A DNA stretch of 64,000 bases from Hydnum rufescens UP504 (taxonomy: Eukaryota > Basidiomycota > Agaricomycetes > Cantharellales > Hydnaceae). The first letter of the stretch is position 1; the number at the start of each line of letters is the position of its first letter. Of the stretch, positions 12,661 through 24,522 are shown piece by piece. The position numbers and the translations under genes were made by a program. Under the pieces are notes generated by a model. That model saw nothing but the letters and a program-made list of their open reading frames with translations, did not search any database and was not told where the DNA came from. The stretch covers positions 1 to 64,000 of the forward strand of contig MU129031.1 in NCBI GenBank assembly GCA_014904985.1. Reading direction: 5' to 3'.

Positions 12661-12989
12661 CCAGCATGGGAGAACCACTGCATTCTTTTTATGTACTCAG
12701 CCCCCCAGGTTTGCTTTTCTTAGTGCTGCTCGAACTCAAGAAAGGCATTCGAATCTGCGACGCCCCAACCGACCAATCGAATGATCTATGGCATCATTTA
12801 CTTGATAGTTCCCTTGCCGATAACATTATTCGGGCATTTCTTTATCAAGGAACAATGCTCCCTCCTTCGCAGATCATTATTATCCTCATTCCATTGACCG
12901 TATCGCCTTCCCTACTTTTCTCGCCCAATGTCCCAGGTGAGGGGTTCTCAGAGACCTGCCCCCGACTTCCCAGATAGCATACTCATTTT

Positions 12990-13370
12990 ACCGGGAGACG
13001 TATAGGTTTAATCGTGGAGATTTCACTGTTGACGGTCTGAATGTAAATGAGCGTGTTAGAGCTGCGGAGCTATTTGCGGGAAGAGAGTCAAGCACGAGGC
13101 CGACCTGGCACCCCTGTCGATACAGGCAGTGTATGTCTCGAACATGCTGCACATCCGCTTGTCCTGGAACTGGGTGAATTGCGTTGTGTCATGCCACAAA
13201 CCATCTTTCGCCTTCACAATGCCAAAATATGACTTCCTATAAACCTACTCTACATTATGAACTTTCGTTGTGCTAGAATCGTCTGCGAGCTTCGTGTTTG
13301 AGGAATGAAGCGTGCTGTGGAGTGTTGGCACTGCCGTGGAGACCCTGAGTAGCGCCTTGCAAAGTGCAGG
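12990..13370 (-). repeat. Second inverted 3'-tail fragment of the repeated unit
   Basis: The sequence resembles 11530-11900 in the same direction, that is, the reverse of the unit's 3' tail. It abuts the beginning of U4. The intervening stretch 12660-12990 has an open reading frame (12666-12977) with a hydrophobic segment, PPGLLFLVLLELKKGI, but nothing recognisable. Confidence 0.5.
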
Positions 13371-13379
13371 TGCACATCT

Positions 13380-16300
13380 GAACGCGACAACTGGTGCGGT
13401 GCCTCGCGCCGTGCAGCGTAAACAAGCAGGGCCGTATTATCAACAGCGACGGGAAGGCGAATAGATGTCGGGGCCATTCTCCCTATCAAACGATGCCCCA
13501 GAACCCTGAAGACGTAGGCTTCGGCACGAGGCTCAAACACGCCCTGGATCTAAGCATTATACCACAATTCAATTGTCCACACCACAAGCCTTTGTATAGA
13601 CTAGGATCGTTCCTACCCAAATAGTACAAAGGACTCGGAGTTGTCTCCCTAGCAATTGCGGAATCCAGAGATAGCACGCCACAATGCAATCCAACTTGGA
13701 AGCGCCACAAAAATTCCTAGCATGCGTATGGCGATCCTCACCGACCGATCCCACCATTCGCCCGGCTTAATACTGGGCTTCGCATAAGCAACAGGACTCA
13801 AATCGATGTTGACACCAAATTCATACACCAGGTTTCAGGGACGCCACCATAGAATAAAGGGGGCGTTTAAACAAACTCAATAGATGAAACGCGCCACCCA
13901 CCTCGTGTACTTTCCCATGATGCCCGAGCGACGATCAATATCTGACCAGGAATCCTCGTGCATCCGTCTCGTACGGAAGAACCTGGCCAGACTCTACCAT
14001 ATCAATTCCAAGATCTCCACGCACACGTAGGGACATTCTATAGAGGTGTTAGGGTGTTAGAAGACACCCCGAATTACCACAATAAAATAAAAATGACAGT
14101 CCCTCACCCAAATCGGGAGTAGAAACACGTTTCTTTTCCTTGCCCACGCTCCAGGATATCACTGAAAGTATAAAAGCAATGAATATTCTCCCTCAGTCTC
14201 CATTATCCTTCACTAGTCCAAAATGGATGCACACTTCCAACCAGATGTCGCAGGGTTCACATCGCCCGCCGCCACATCGCTGAACGACACATTTGGATTG
14301 GAAACGACTTACGAGGCCTATCCTCCCTCAACTTCAGGCCAAGACTCCTTGGTATGGACCGGGGCTGCCGCACCACTCGCTGCAGGATCCCAGTTCGTCT
14401 GGGGACAATTGGCCTGGAGGAGTGGAATGCACCATGAATCAGGTGGGGCGTCCTCGAAGCCAGCATCAACGCGGACGAACTGAGAAGCCTTGACAGGAAA
14501 TGGTGCAGCCGGCACCGAGAGATTTCACGCCGAGTTCAGGTATAGCCGAAAACGTTCTCGAACTATGGAGCTCGTCGGCAATGGAGGGATCGCCCATTCA
14601 TACCAAAACCCCGAGCTATGTGCCTGATCAAAGGCAAGATGAAGTAAGCCAATATGCAGACACCATTTTGGAGGCGACGAACTGAAATATGGCTTCGTAG
14701 TATATCGACACTCTCCAACCGATCGAGCCAAGCGATTATACTATCAGTGGTGGTGCACCCCATTTGGTACGTGGCATATCATCTCAAACTGCGTGGCAGA
14801 GAACTGACAGATAACGGGGATGTACAGGTCACTGCCACGCTCGCCTTGGCGAGCACGTTTACACATACAGAAGCACCGACCCCAAGGGGGGTGCTTCACT
14901 CAAAGTACCACACCAACATCGAGCGGTGGGCGATCGATACACCCAAGTCAAGAGCCAGCACATCGAGACGTCCAAGGCGGACACTTAGGGAAGGTCAGCT
15001 CACCATTGGCCAAAAAATCGCAGAAAAGATCTTGCAAGAGATCAACCACTGCGCCGGCCAGAACATTCCCGATGACCAACGACTCGAATGTGGATCGTGC
15101 TATCGGAAACGATTGGACGGTTCGCGGAAGACCGATTGGGACTATGCTCGTCGGGAGTTGAATGCCCTCGTCTTGACCTCTACCAAGCAGGGCTGGGTCT
15201 CCCAACCAGGCCACGAAGTCTCGAAGAACCTGGATCGCCTCCCCCCTAAGCTCATGAAGAACAAGCAACGCCTGGAGAGCCACCTCAAGGCAATGCTTGG
15301 AAGGCCTCATGATGCGATCACACGGCGATACAGAGAGCCCGGGCCTTGGGGAATACGAGTGACAGAGGCTGGATGTCTTATAGTGTTCCGGGACGAAACG
15401 GGATGATTATTTCCTGATGAAGGGAGGAAGGGAGGGCGGCAACTGCCTCCTTAGGAGAGCAGTCGCATCGATGTATAACTATTCCTAATATACATATGAT
15501 CTCAAGAGTGAATGAAAACTGACCTGGGCTCCATGGCTACAACTCTACAATGGGTCTCAGCCCTAAAACATAAAGTATGGGGGCGATTCTAGCGCGTACA
15601 TTTTCCAAGTCGACGAGGCGAAATAGTTCGTAGCCTGATAAGGCAATACAATTCACCAACTCCCACAGCAAGCGGACGTGTGCTGTGTCCGCGACAAGCA
15701 CTGTCTTCATCGATACCCAATATAGGGGCAGTAGGCACACCCATGCTTGATCTAGATCACGCCAATAGTTCCGAAGAAGCTTCCGGTCGGACCCCAATAT
15801 GCCCCGATAGCGGGCGGTAGCAAGCACGAAGGGAGGAGGAACGATCTAAAAATTGGTGCAGTCGCACACCCGCGACGCGAAATGGATATGGCGTCCACGG
15901 TATTGAGCACAAAGGAATCATGCATTCCGAGGGGGAGGGTCGACCTGAGCACAGCACGCTCAATGGTATCCGGACCATCCAAGGGAAAATCCCTACCATG
16001 GAGTGCATGCGCCTCCTATAAATCCAGCAGCTTATCTGCTAGGTCGAGGGCGAGCCGCTGAGAACCCCTCACCCGGGACGTTGGCGGAGGAGAGCAGGGA
16101 AGGTGATATGGTGAATAAAATGAGGATCTTAATGTTCTACGAACGAAGGATTTGCTTCTTGATAAAGAAGAGTCTGACAAACGTTATAAGATGAAGGAAC
16201 AATTATGCAAGCGGGTCGCCAGAAATAATTCGATCTCGATACGCCGCGGATGCCTATCGTTGTAATTTGTCCACAAGATGGTCGGTTCAGCCGCAGCCAC

Positions 16301-16656
16301 CGCGTACATCGACATGGATTCAAATGCCCGCCTGGATCTAAAAAGCCAATGGGAGAACAAAGTTGCTGCCTGACAAGAGAAAAAAAAAAGACAGGAGAAA
16401 CAGCGATTGTCCCCGTTTCCCCCCTGGAAGATATCCCTTTACTCCGTGCGGTGGAAGAAAGTTCTTAACTCTGTAAAGCCTCTTCGCATAGGATTCTCGC
16501 CATTAAGTAGGCACGCCTCCATGATTGGAGCAGCTGGTAGTAAATCGGCAAGAACCGGCGCCAGCCGACTCGGTCCTTCGTCCCACTTACATATCTAACG
16601 CTCTATTATTATGAGCCACGACACTTGGTGACGCTCCGCCTGGGGAGACCACACCA
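13380..16656 (+). repeat. Repeated unit U4 (plus orientation)
   Basis: U4 is collinear with U2: the leader at 13861-14120 matches 8727-8960, the core gene lies at 14223-15406, and the 3' region (15410-16650) matches 10300-11470. It runs directly into the complete VPS20 gene at 16657. This is the best preserved plus-strand copy, so the arrangement unit + VPS20 is probably the source from which U2 and its VPS20 fragment were copied. Confidence 0.7.
14223..15406 (+). CDS. Repeat-unit core gene, copy U4 (CGSC-motif protein, longest copy)
   Basis: The start at 14223 gives MDAHFQPDVAGFTSPAATSL. The first exon ends near 14450 at HESG before a GTGGGG sequence, where U1, U2 and U5 have a GTGAGG donor. 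From 14654 a 250-codon stretch stays open to the stop at 15404-15406. It includes RLECGSCYRKRLDGSRKTDW, then DYARRELNALVLTSTKQGWV, then RLPPKLMKNKQRLESHLKAM. Differences between this carboxyl part and U2 and U5 are mostly conservative, which suggests past selection on protein. Upstream segments need frame changes or introns I cannot place. There is no signal peptide or membrane segment. Function is unknown; a nucleic-acid-binding role is only a guess from the basic composition. Confidence 0.5.
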
Positions 16657-17632
16657 ATGGGAAACTTGTCTTCTACCCCAACATCACAGCGCAAGACCGA
16701 GCTATCTTGGAGTGAGAGCCTTCAAATACCGTGTCGCACTGCGCACCCACTCAAATTGCCGTCGCTCAGTCTCAAACTTCAGAGGGATAAATTGAAGCAA
16801 TATCAGAAAAAGGCGAGTTGATGGTCCGACACCTCCCCAAATCTGCTAAGCCGATCATTCCACAATAGGTTCAATATGTCCTGGATCGCGAACAAGCGAT
16901 CGCGCGCGAGTCGTTAGCGGCAGGGAACAGGACTCGCGCTCTAACGGCTCTACGACACCGTAAGTATCAGAAAGTCTACTCCTCAAGACCGATACGCAAC
17001 TTGAAACACTTCACAACCTTGCAAGTCCGCCGTGCTCCACTCGTTATTTACGCGTTTCTCATACCAGTTCAGGTGTCAACCATCGAATTCTCTCTCGTGG
17101 AGAAAGATATTATGTATGGCCTCAAGCAGGGAAATCAAGTTTTGACAGAAATCCATAAGGAGATGACCTTGGACGGCGTCGAGAAACTCATGGAAGAAAC
17201 CGCGGGGCCATCGAGTACCAGAAGGTCCGTTATCATACTCACAAATGCGATGGCATGCTTATCTGACAGTTATCCCTGCACATAGGAGATCAGTCAAATC
17301 TTGGAGAGCCGTATGACGCATGACGAAGAGGATGCAGTCCAGAGGGAATTAGAGACGATGGAGGGGGAAGTTGCTCCTGTGAGTGCTCGGGTACTGACGG
17401 ATATTTGCGACTTTTAACGATCGTGGCTAGGAAAAGATAGAGGTGCAGGTCCCTCATTTACCGCGGTTCCCACCACGGAACCCAAGGAAGCGGTGCTAGT
17501 TCTGGAGCCAGAATCAAGTGGGTCATCTATCATATCTGTTGTGGTAGCTTGACTCAATCCTCCGTCTGATATACTCAAGGTGTCCAGAGTGCCTCGCCCG
17601 TAACAATAGAACGCCTGCCCCTAACCGTATGA
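16657..17632 (+). CDS. VPS20: ESCRT-III subunit Vps20/CHMP6, with single-base frame breaks
   Basis: Vps20/CHMP6 is the myristoylated ESCRT-III subunit that links ESCRT-II to Snf7 filament assembly on endosomes. The protein begins with a myristoylation-type MGN and ITAQDRAILD. Further exons give LKLQRDKLKQYQKK, then SLAAGNRTRALTALRHRKYQ, then STIEFSLVEKDIMYGLKQGN and EISQILESRMTHDEEDAVQR, all in CHMP6 order and spacing. Introns lie at about 16713-16770, 16814-16870 (a GC-AG pair), 17031-17078, 17226-17288 and 17379-17431, with a last one at about 17519-17579 and a stop at 17630-17632. Relative to the family, single bases appear missing near 16680 (C run), 16955, 17200 and 17460. The gene is therefore either a young pseudogene or intact with assembly errors. 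The repeated unit U4 lies directly upstream. Confidence 0.8.
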
Positions 17633-17799
17633 CACCTGCTGTTACCTCCTGATCTATTTTATTTCTTCGCGCGTATTTCCCTCACCGTTGCGTTGATTAG
17701 CTGCATACCCATAGCATGATGTTGTACACATCTTTGCACCCTACCAAATATAAAAACATAATGTTCAGACAATCTGCTGAATTCAAGCTTTCACCTTTT

Positions 17800-20270
17800 C
17801 TTCAGATCTTCAGCCCTGCGGGGTGTGCAGATCATTCACACCAGCCCCAGAGCCTAGATTCAAATTCTTCCCCTCACCCTCCCCGTCCGAAACAACAGCC
17901 GTGCTCCTGTTTTCTTCTTCCTTGCCCAATTTGATGCCAAACCGGTTAGCATTATCTCTCTTTTTCGATGGCATGCCTATCCCTGAAGCTGGAGTAATGG
18001 CCGAGGACAAAGGTGTCCCAAAGGCAAGCGCAGAATGAAACCTGTGCTTTCGCTTGCATGCTTCCCATCCAAGAACCTTGTTGCATGAAGTGTGATAAAG
18101 AATTGGGATCTGAATCCCGTTGTCCGAAGTATCACAAGGCACATCATTGAACGAAACGGCGAGTGTTCATAGCTATGCGTTGACGCCAATACAAGGAATG
18201 GCGTATCCATTCGTACCGAATCCCTTCTTCGCCATGGAAAGCATACCACGCTCAGAGTGCCCTTGAGGTCGTATTCATCCCGATATGGTGTGCTCGGTGC
18301 AATTCGCCCCTACGTCCCATCCCGGCTTAGTCTCCCTCCACCTTGGACCTTGAAGGTATAGAACAATGTGGTGACTTGGCTTCACGGAAGATTATGAAAG
18401 GATGCGCATACCATAAATCCTGGCATCACACGATGGCATGAGCGATTATCGGACTTCCGTTGTCGCGCGAGCATCAAGAAATTATAGCACATCTTCGGGG
18501 CCTATGCATAGGGGAAGAGTATCAATAGAGTATCCCAAGATGGAAGAAAGGTGAAAGTGACATACCTTCTTGCAACAGTGTTCCAGGTTAAGACTGCCGC
18601 CCAGATTCGTTACAATGCGCACATCTGCTCGTCGCTTTCAACCTTCTCTTCTCGTCCACGTGAAATATCATCGTACATGAGTTCTATTTCCCATAGCATT
18701 CAGCGACCCCGAAGAGTGATTGATTTAGCGAGAGGGTTACGAACCTCATCGAATACAGCGACACCGGTTTCAGTTTGCGGAGCTTTGTTAACGAAACACC
18801 TGTTTTCCCAACGCTGTATGGTGACATATTGCCTATAAGCCATGATTAGCGGTTCCGTCGTTGGCAGTACATAGGGGAAGGACAACGCAGGACACCCACA
18901 CGGCTGTTGCGATTAATCTTTGCAATACCCGACTTAGAGATATCTGGTACAGTACTGTTGGGTTGACGGCGGAGAAAACTAGTAGACTTCCTTCCTCATT
19001 GTTATTCTTCAGGCGATCGTATTGGTTGAGAATGAAGATTTCCATCATCATATGAATCACTCACGCTCAGTTTGCTTGACAAGTTTATTACTGGTGGAAC
19101 TAGTAATAGAGGAAGGGCCAGGGGTGCGGGTCCCCCCAAATTATGCCGGTCTTGTAGGGCAATAATATCCTCTCCTCACAACGGGTGAATGTCACAATAC
19201 TATCGTAATGCACTTTGTGAAAGCGAAATCGGAGATAAGGTCCTTGTCTGCACCCGGATGTCATGCGTCCCATAGAAACATATTGCGGCCTTGCTACAGT
19301 CGATCATGTCAATGCCCGCCCCCCTTCACGAGCGAAAGAAAACTCGCACCTTCCATCCACGGACCGTGGGCACCATGTAAACCGGCATGCTCGGCACGTG
19401 TAATGTAGAGTTGATATGCATCATGGCCCATATAGTGTCGATACGGGTCAGCAAGGGCCGGCTGGTATTTCGCTATATGGGCATGGACAATGGCCGCAAA
19501 CCCTGAGGTCGCCAAACACGTGCGTCGGGGAAGGCACAAGGCGTGTATTTCCTCATACAGTACATAGAAACCTGTCAGCATACTGACACCGAGGAGCACG
19601 GTCATCGTGGTCAGGAACGATAGGCCACGTTGGCTGGAATATCGTACCTTCAACCCTTCCAAGACCCAAGTCGGCTACAGTGCATATATAATGTCCTCGG
19701 CGATCTTCTGCTCCTTTAACATTCCATCATATCAAATCACCCCGATCAGGCTGCTCCTCGTTACTGCAATCCATAGGACATAGGTGCGTGGCAACTTAGT
19801 CGAGAATCATATGCGAGGAGCTCGAGATTAAAAGGCCTCCTTGCTATGACGCAGAATTACGTGACAAGTCACATACGGGAAACCCATGCAGCGGCTTGGT
19901 CCTTCGCGTTTTCTGCTGGGTTAGAATGACCTAAAAAAATGCGAACATTACCACAGATATATGTTCAGAGAAACAGAAAATAAACTCATACCGTCCTGCT
20001 ACCGATGTGAGCGTAGCGAGTGAAATGACTGAAAAACAGGGTCAACCAGTGGTGAGTTGATAGAGGGTCTCTAAATCGCACTTGCTGGAGCAGGATGTGC
20101 TCTATCAGTGGATCGACGCACTGAAATCTAATGGGTCCCGTCATGCAATAATGCTGCCACTTCTCGAGGTTTGCGATGACGGCAAGGCTCCCGCTGCGGA
20201 ACCGCCAGATGTCCCGCACGGAGTAATTCGGGTGGAATGTCCCACCCACACAGCGTGAGTTGTCGCAGCA
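17800..20270 (-). other. Unrecognised coding-like segments, minus strand
   Basis: Several minus-strand stretches look protein-coding but match nothing I know. 18142-17810 (carboxyl end GSGAGVNDLHTPQG) is rich in Lys/Glu/Ser. 19060-18833 contains GSLLVFSAVNPTVLYQISL. 19662-19309 has a hydrophobic, membrane-like segment LSFLTTMTVLLGVSMLTGFY. 20249-19986 begins MGGTFHPNYSVRDIWRFRSG. They could be exons of one or more membrane protein genes or remnants. Stops and missing splice sites between them prevent a gene model. Confidence 0.3.
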
Positions 20271-20273
20271 CCC

Positions 20274-21130
20274 TTAGTTGCATGTACGGCTGTCAGACCA
20301 CTGAGATGCTACTTGAGCAATCAACGTCGTCTGCTGTGGGTGAGGGCTGATGGTGCGTCTCCCTGACGAGCCTGACAACGATCGTCTCTTTTGTGGATCG
20401 TATTCCTGATCAGACTGTTGCTGTAATTGCTCGAGCAGCGCCATGTCGATAGGGCATAGTTGATTGTACTCTGTGGCTTTGAGATCAATTGGCCCGTAAA
20501 GTTGCACAGACGGAGACGGCTCGCTGACAGGAAGATTGGGAACGAGGTTCTGACGCGTCAGGTATCTCCATCTTCGTTGGCCAGTCTCCACATTGGGAAC
20601 AGCCTTGCGGCCTCGGTGGTGCCGGCGCCAGTTTCTTCTCATTCTTAGACCTGAACCATGAGTCGGGGGCGGCCCCATTGGGTTTGGCGGATGCGGGTAC
20701 ATAAGTACACAGTGATACACACCCAGCGCCTAACGCCAGGAGACACGTCGCCAAGATTGTCACCGGGTCACACAATCCATGATAGGTGCGTGTCACTTCA
20801 ATACTGTCCCAGTTATATAACCAGCAAATTCACATCCCTAGCAAATATTTCGTAGCAAGAGCCAAACCCCACTCAAAAGGGCGGAATTCTGGACACATAT
20901 AAGCGTCATCCTTGGTACTTATACACCCCGTCTGTGATGATCTCTCGAGGAAACTCAACGCTAGCAAGTGCCCACATAATTGCGGCTGCACAAAAACTAA
21001 ATTCGCAATTGTAAATGTCTTTGTGGATACTGTAGGTACAGTGGGATACGGAGCGCCCCGGACCCAGACGATTCCCGCCCCCTCGCCCTTGGTGCACGAA
21101 TAACGATCCCAGGCATCTGTGCGACTCATT
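20274..21130 (-). CDS. Possible single-pass membrane protein, left copy (unrecognised)
   Basis: Reading from about 21130 downward gives a segment with IVWVRGAPYPTVPTV. After frame changes a transmembrane-like stretch near 20770-20730 is followed by a 148-codon open tail (20720-20274) with MYPHPPNPMGPPPTHGSG and YNQLCPIDMALLEQLQQQ. The tail is polar, rich in Gln and Ser, and ends in DSRTCN. The right-hand copy shares the first part but is interrupted by 1.2 kb. No family was recognised; the frame may be a remnant. Confidence 0.35.
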
Positions 21131-21600
21131 CAGCCTCCCCCAGTTACAATCCACGCGGAGAGATCACGCCCGTCGCTTTCGTTTTGCTGAATGGCTCCAA
21201 TCGGGTAAAAATCGTCGGCAGTGGGCACCCAAGGGGTACCTTTGAGCAAACACCGCGGCCACAAATGCCCGGGTGGGCCTTGACTACCTCTTCCACATGA
21301 CTCTGGGGTTATTGCTCATTATAGAGCACAGGCCTGCTGCTCGATTACCCCTAGGCCATTCCCATTCCCACTATTTGAGGGCATTGCTGAATCCGAGCTT
21401 TGAGATAGTGAGTTCAGTGCTTCCACAGTCGAAGCTAGCGCTCAGGAAGAGCTTACCACAGCGTCTCTAGCCGCTAATGTCACATCCATGGACCTGTGAT
21501 AAGGCATCCAATGTCATCGCATCAACAACTCAGCATCTCCCACAGTCCGGCCCGAGGCCCCGAGTTCCTAACCGCGTCACCGAATTATTCGCCCTATTCT
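20525..21600 (-). repeat. Inverted duplication arm P (left copy)
   Basis: This arm matches 32285-33238 plus 34439-34632 in the opposite orientation, with point changes throughout. It carries a minus-strand reading frame that includes VWVRGAPYPTVPTVSTKTF, a hydrophobic helix (VTILATCLLALGAGC) and a Pro/Ser/Arg-rich tail. Similarity to the right arm ends near 20525 on one side and 21600 on the other. Esterase copy A begins directly beyond it. Confidence 0.75.
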
Positions 21601-21654
21601 GGCCAGGCTCTACCATATTAGTCCCGAGATCTTCGTGCTCATGCAGGGGGAGCA

Positions 21655-23828
21655 ACCAGAGGTTGCAAGCCGACCAATCACCATCGTCTCATTTTGTCTG
21701 GCCTTTATGTCTTCGTTCCCCTTATATTTGAGCCTATTCGTCGTCGTACGCCGAGTTCGTGCGCGTATTGACCTTTTAGTTTTATTTCTATAGAACTACT
21801 TCGATCAGCCTACTTCTATTGCGACTCATCGGCAGTTTACCTCCCAGTTTCATTCACATCTATGTTTCCCCTCACCCTCATTTGGCTCGCTACCTACACA
21901 TGGGCATTCCCTTTCTGTCCAGAGGAAAGCACCGTGCACTCACCCTCTGTTTCTGGCCTCAAGCGCTACTCAGAAAGCTATTCCTCGTGTCCGCATGGCC
22001 TTTTCAATCGAGTTAAAACTCCAATTGGCTATGCTCGCGGGATCCAGTCTAGCCCCGGTGTAATCCGCTTCGCTGTGCGGTATGCGACTTCTTCACGCTG
22101 GCAGGAGGCTCTTCCTGTTACCACCTGGTCCATTCCGTACGCCCCACAGTATCATCTTCCCTGTCATTTCCCTAATGCAACGTTCCTAGGAATGATGATC
22201 CTGAAGCGCTGCCGCCGTGGTGTCCCCAATCGGGCCCCCCGCCAGTCACTATTCAGAAGATTGTCTTTTCCTTGTGCTCTACGTTCCAGTTCAGGCGGCC
22301 GCCTATAGGAAACTCAACACCCTCGTATGGTGAGACAATCAATGCTTATCAGTAAAACCACCATTGGCACGGGCTGATTCGCGCAATCAGGGTTCATGGA
22401 GGCTCCTTCATCAAAGGGTCCGCTACGGGTGCGGGGTTGGATGGTTCAAGCTTTGCTCTTGGAAGTGGGTCGATTGTGGTCACGGTTCAATATCGCCTCG
22501 GAGTTCTAGGGTTTTTGCCTCCGCCGTCCCTCGACCAAAACGACAATCTTGGTGTGAAGGATATAACTACTGCTTTGGAATTCCTGCACAGAGTCCTTCC
22601 TAGTTTTGGAGGTGACCCCAGCGAGATCACTATGGCTGGTCAGAGCAGTGGTGCTATGATGCTCCGAGGTAATTGCCCTATAGATTACCCTCTCCTGGCA
22701 TCTCTGAGGCGCTTCTTTTCCCAGCCCTCCTGGCTGCACCGACTGCGGCATTGCTCTTCAAAAGTGCGATTCTTCATAGTGACCCGATGTTTACAACTTT
22801 CTTCCTAAATCGGCCTATACGGAGCTTCAGACATTGTATTACAAAAACATTTCATGCACGACTGCGAACGTAGAGTGTCTGGATACTCTTCCTCTGTCTT
22901 CGATCCTCTCGGCGCAGCTTTCCCTGATGAATGATGCTTCTTCGATAAGTCCGGCAGCAGGGGACGCTGACCCATACGTCCGACGGTCGATGGAAGCTTC
23001 ATTACGATGTCCCTTACTGGCACCTCATTTCCACCTGCCCTTAAGCCTGTCATCATCACGACGGTCGAAAACGAAGCGGGTCAAACGATTGGGTCTATTT
23101 TCCCATCGCCTCTCCCCATAGCCAATTTCGAGCCTATCGTGGAGGGATCATTTGGGCCGAATCGGACCCAAACCCTCCTCGCCTCGTCGTATTACCAGCC
23201 TCAGGCAATTCATGTTGATCAAATAACTGGCAATGACCAGACTCGTATGGCACTTGAGCTTTTGGGTACCGATGCCACCTGGCGTTGCTCTAGTTGGACG
23301 TTTGCCCGCACATATGCTGTCAAAGGAGGCAATGTACATGTTGGGGTATTTCAATTAGGTGCCACGTATCCGTCCAATGCCGATGTGGAGTACTGCAGCA
23401 TCGCTGGAAGGGTGTGTCATGAGGACGATATTTACATCACTGTGAGTCTCTCTCTTTCCTTTATTCCCAGACTACTTCCTTCGATACTTATTAAAACGGG
23501 AAACTCTCCTTGATGGACAGTTTGGGACTACGCCATCGCCAACAAGCGCTCAGAGCTGTGTAACTAGGGAGATACAGGCACGTTGGTCTGCCTTTATGCA
23601 CACCTCCGACCCAAATCCTTCCGGCTCGTCGTATGCGACTTGGATGCCTGTTGAGAAGAGTGGCAATGTCCATGCTCTCCAATTTGGTCTGTCTGGAGGC
23701 GAAGCTCCAGATGGTGGCTGCATTCCCACGTTCTGGGGCGACAAGGTTCTGTATGATTGGCAAATCTATGGTGCCGTTTAACGCGAATGATTCAGTGTCG
23801 CCTTCTCGTTTCGAATTGGATACCTTGG
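21655..23828 (+). repeat. Direct duplication: esterase locus, copy A
   Basis: Similarity to 29865-32072 covers the promoter region (about 200 bp upstream of the start), the whole gene with its introns, and the end of the 3' exon. It stops sharply after a shared stretch near 23828 and 32072. The identity is high across exons and introns, which points to a recent segmental duplication rather than retroposition. Confidence 0.85.
21862..23781 (+). pseudogene. Secreted type-B carboxylesterase, copy A (frame-broken)
   Basis: The encoded enzyme would be a secreted alpha/beta-hydrolase of the carboxylesterase type B family. The start is followed by a hydrophobic signal-type leader (MFPLTLIWLATYTWAFPF). 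Conserved parts are SEDCLFLVLYVP, the oxyanion-hole region VHGGSFIKGSATG, the nucleophile elbow AGQSSGA (about 22640), an acidic-residue region VENEAG, and a probable catalytic His in VCHEDDIYIT. Introns lie at about 22148-22189 and 22330-22379, then at about 22671-22717 and 23440-23518. Compared with copy B, single bases are missing near 22242 (C run), 22793 (T run) and 22968, so the frame is broken three times. The substrate is unknown. The gene is dead if the indels are real. Confidence 0.8.
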
Positions 23829-24201
23829 GACCCCTGACACTTAGGTTGGCAGCCAGAACGCTCCCACCGGGAATTTTTTTGGGATTCTGGACCCCCACTG
23901 AGCTCGGTTCCCCGGGAGTTCGGGGCTGAAAAAATTTCTCACTGAGCACAGATCCCCCGGGAGTGGTGCTATGGTGCGAAAGTACATGGCACGGACGTAC
24001 CGGGTGTTTGGTGCAGGTGGTAGTCCGGATGATTTACAAGCATCATTAAAGTATCATTAGCACTTTTTTGGGCGGCGACGTTTTTTTTTTTTTCACTTCT
24101 CTCTAGTACTTCGTTATTCATGATAGCTTTTGTTGGAGCGAGTGGATACGGAAGCGACCGGGTACGATGTCGGAGACAAGCGCGACCCCTGTGAGGCTAT
24201 G

Positions 24202-24522
24202 CCGACGACTAGTCTCGTCACCAGACCCTCTTATCAGAGGGTCTGGTACAATGGGGAGTTCCGTTGAATTGGGCAACATGCTTCCGAAACTGCCTGTTTT
24301 GGCCTGGCATTTTGGCTGGTTTTGAAATGAAAATTATATTACTGTATTAATTTAGAGTACGGTCTCCATCAATGTATTTCAAAACCAGCCAGTGTTAACG
24401 GCTATCCCCGACCAAGACTTTTTATGATTGGCTGCACCGGAAGCATGTTGCCCAATTCAACGGAACTCCCCATTGTACCAGACCCTCTGATAAGAGGGTC
24501 TGGTGACGAGACTAGCCGACGA
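24202..24522. mobile_element. MITE with 78 bp terminal inverted repeats and 7 bp target duplication
   Basis: Positions 24209-24286 and 24438-24515 are near-perfect inverted repeats beginning CTAGTCTCGTC. CCGACGA occurs immediately outside both ends (24202-24208 and 24516-24522), as expected for a target-site duplication. Each arm contains its own palindrome, in which ACCAGACCCTCT pairs with AGAGGGTCTGGT. A second inverted pair of 15 bp sits inside (24314-24328 and 24376-24390), so the whole 307 bp element could fold into a nested hairpin. It has no coding capacity. The 7-8 bp duplication would suit a hAT-like transposase supplied in trans, which is inference. It lies downstream of esterase copy A and has no counterpart after copy B. 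Confidence 0.85.

Noticed and set aside
12666..12977. 103-codon frame with a hydrophobic segment
   Set aside because: It lies between inverted unit fragments and has no counterpart in other units. It is probably chance.
4600..17000. Repeated units as a DNA transposon or LTR retroelement
   Set aside because: I found no transposase, reverse transcriptase, integrase, matching terminal repeats or target duplication, and the duplicated segments include the VPS20 neighbour. Segmental duplication fits better.
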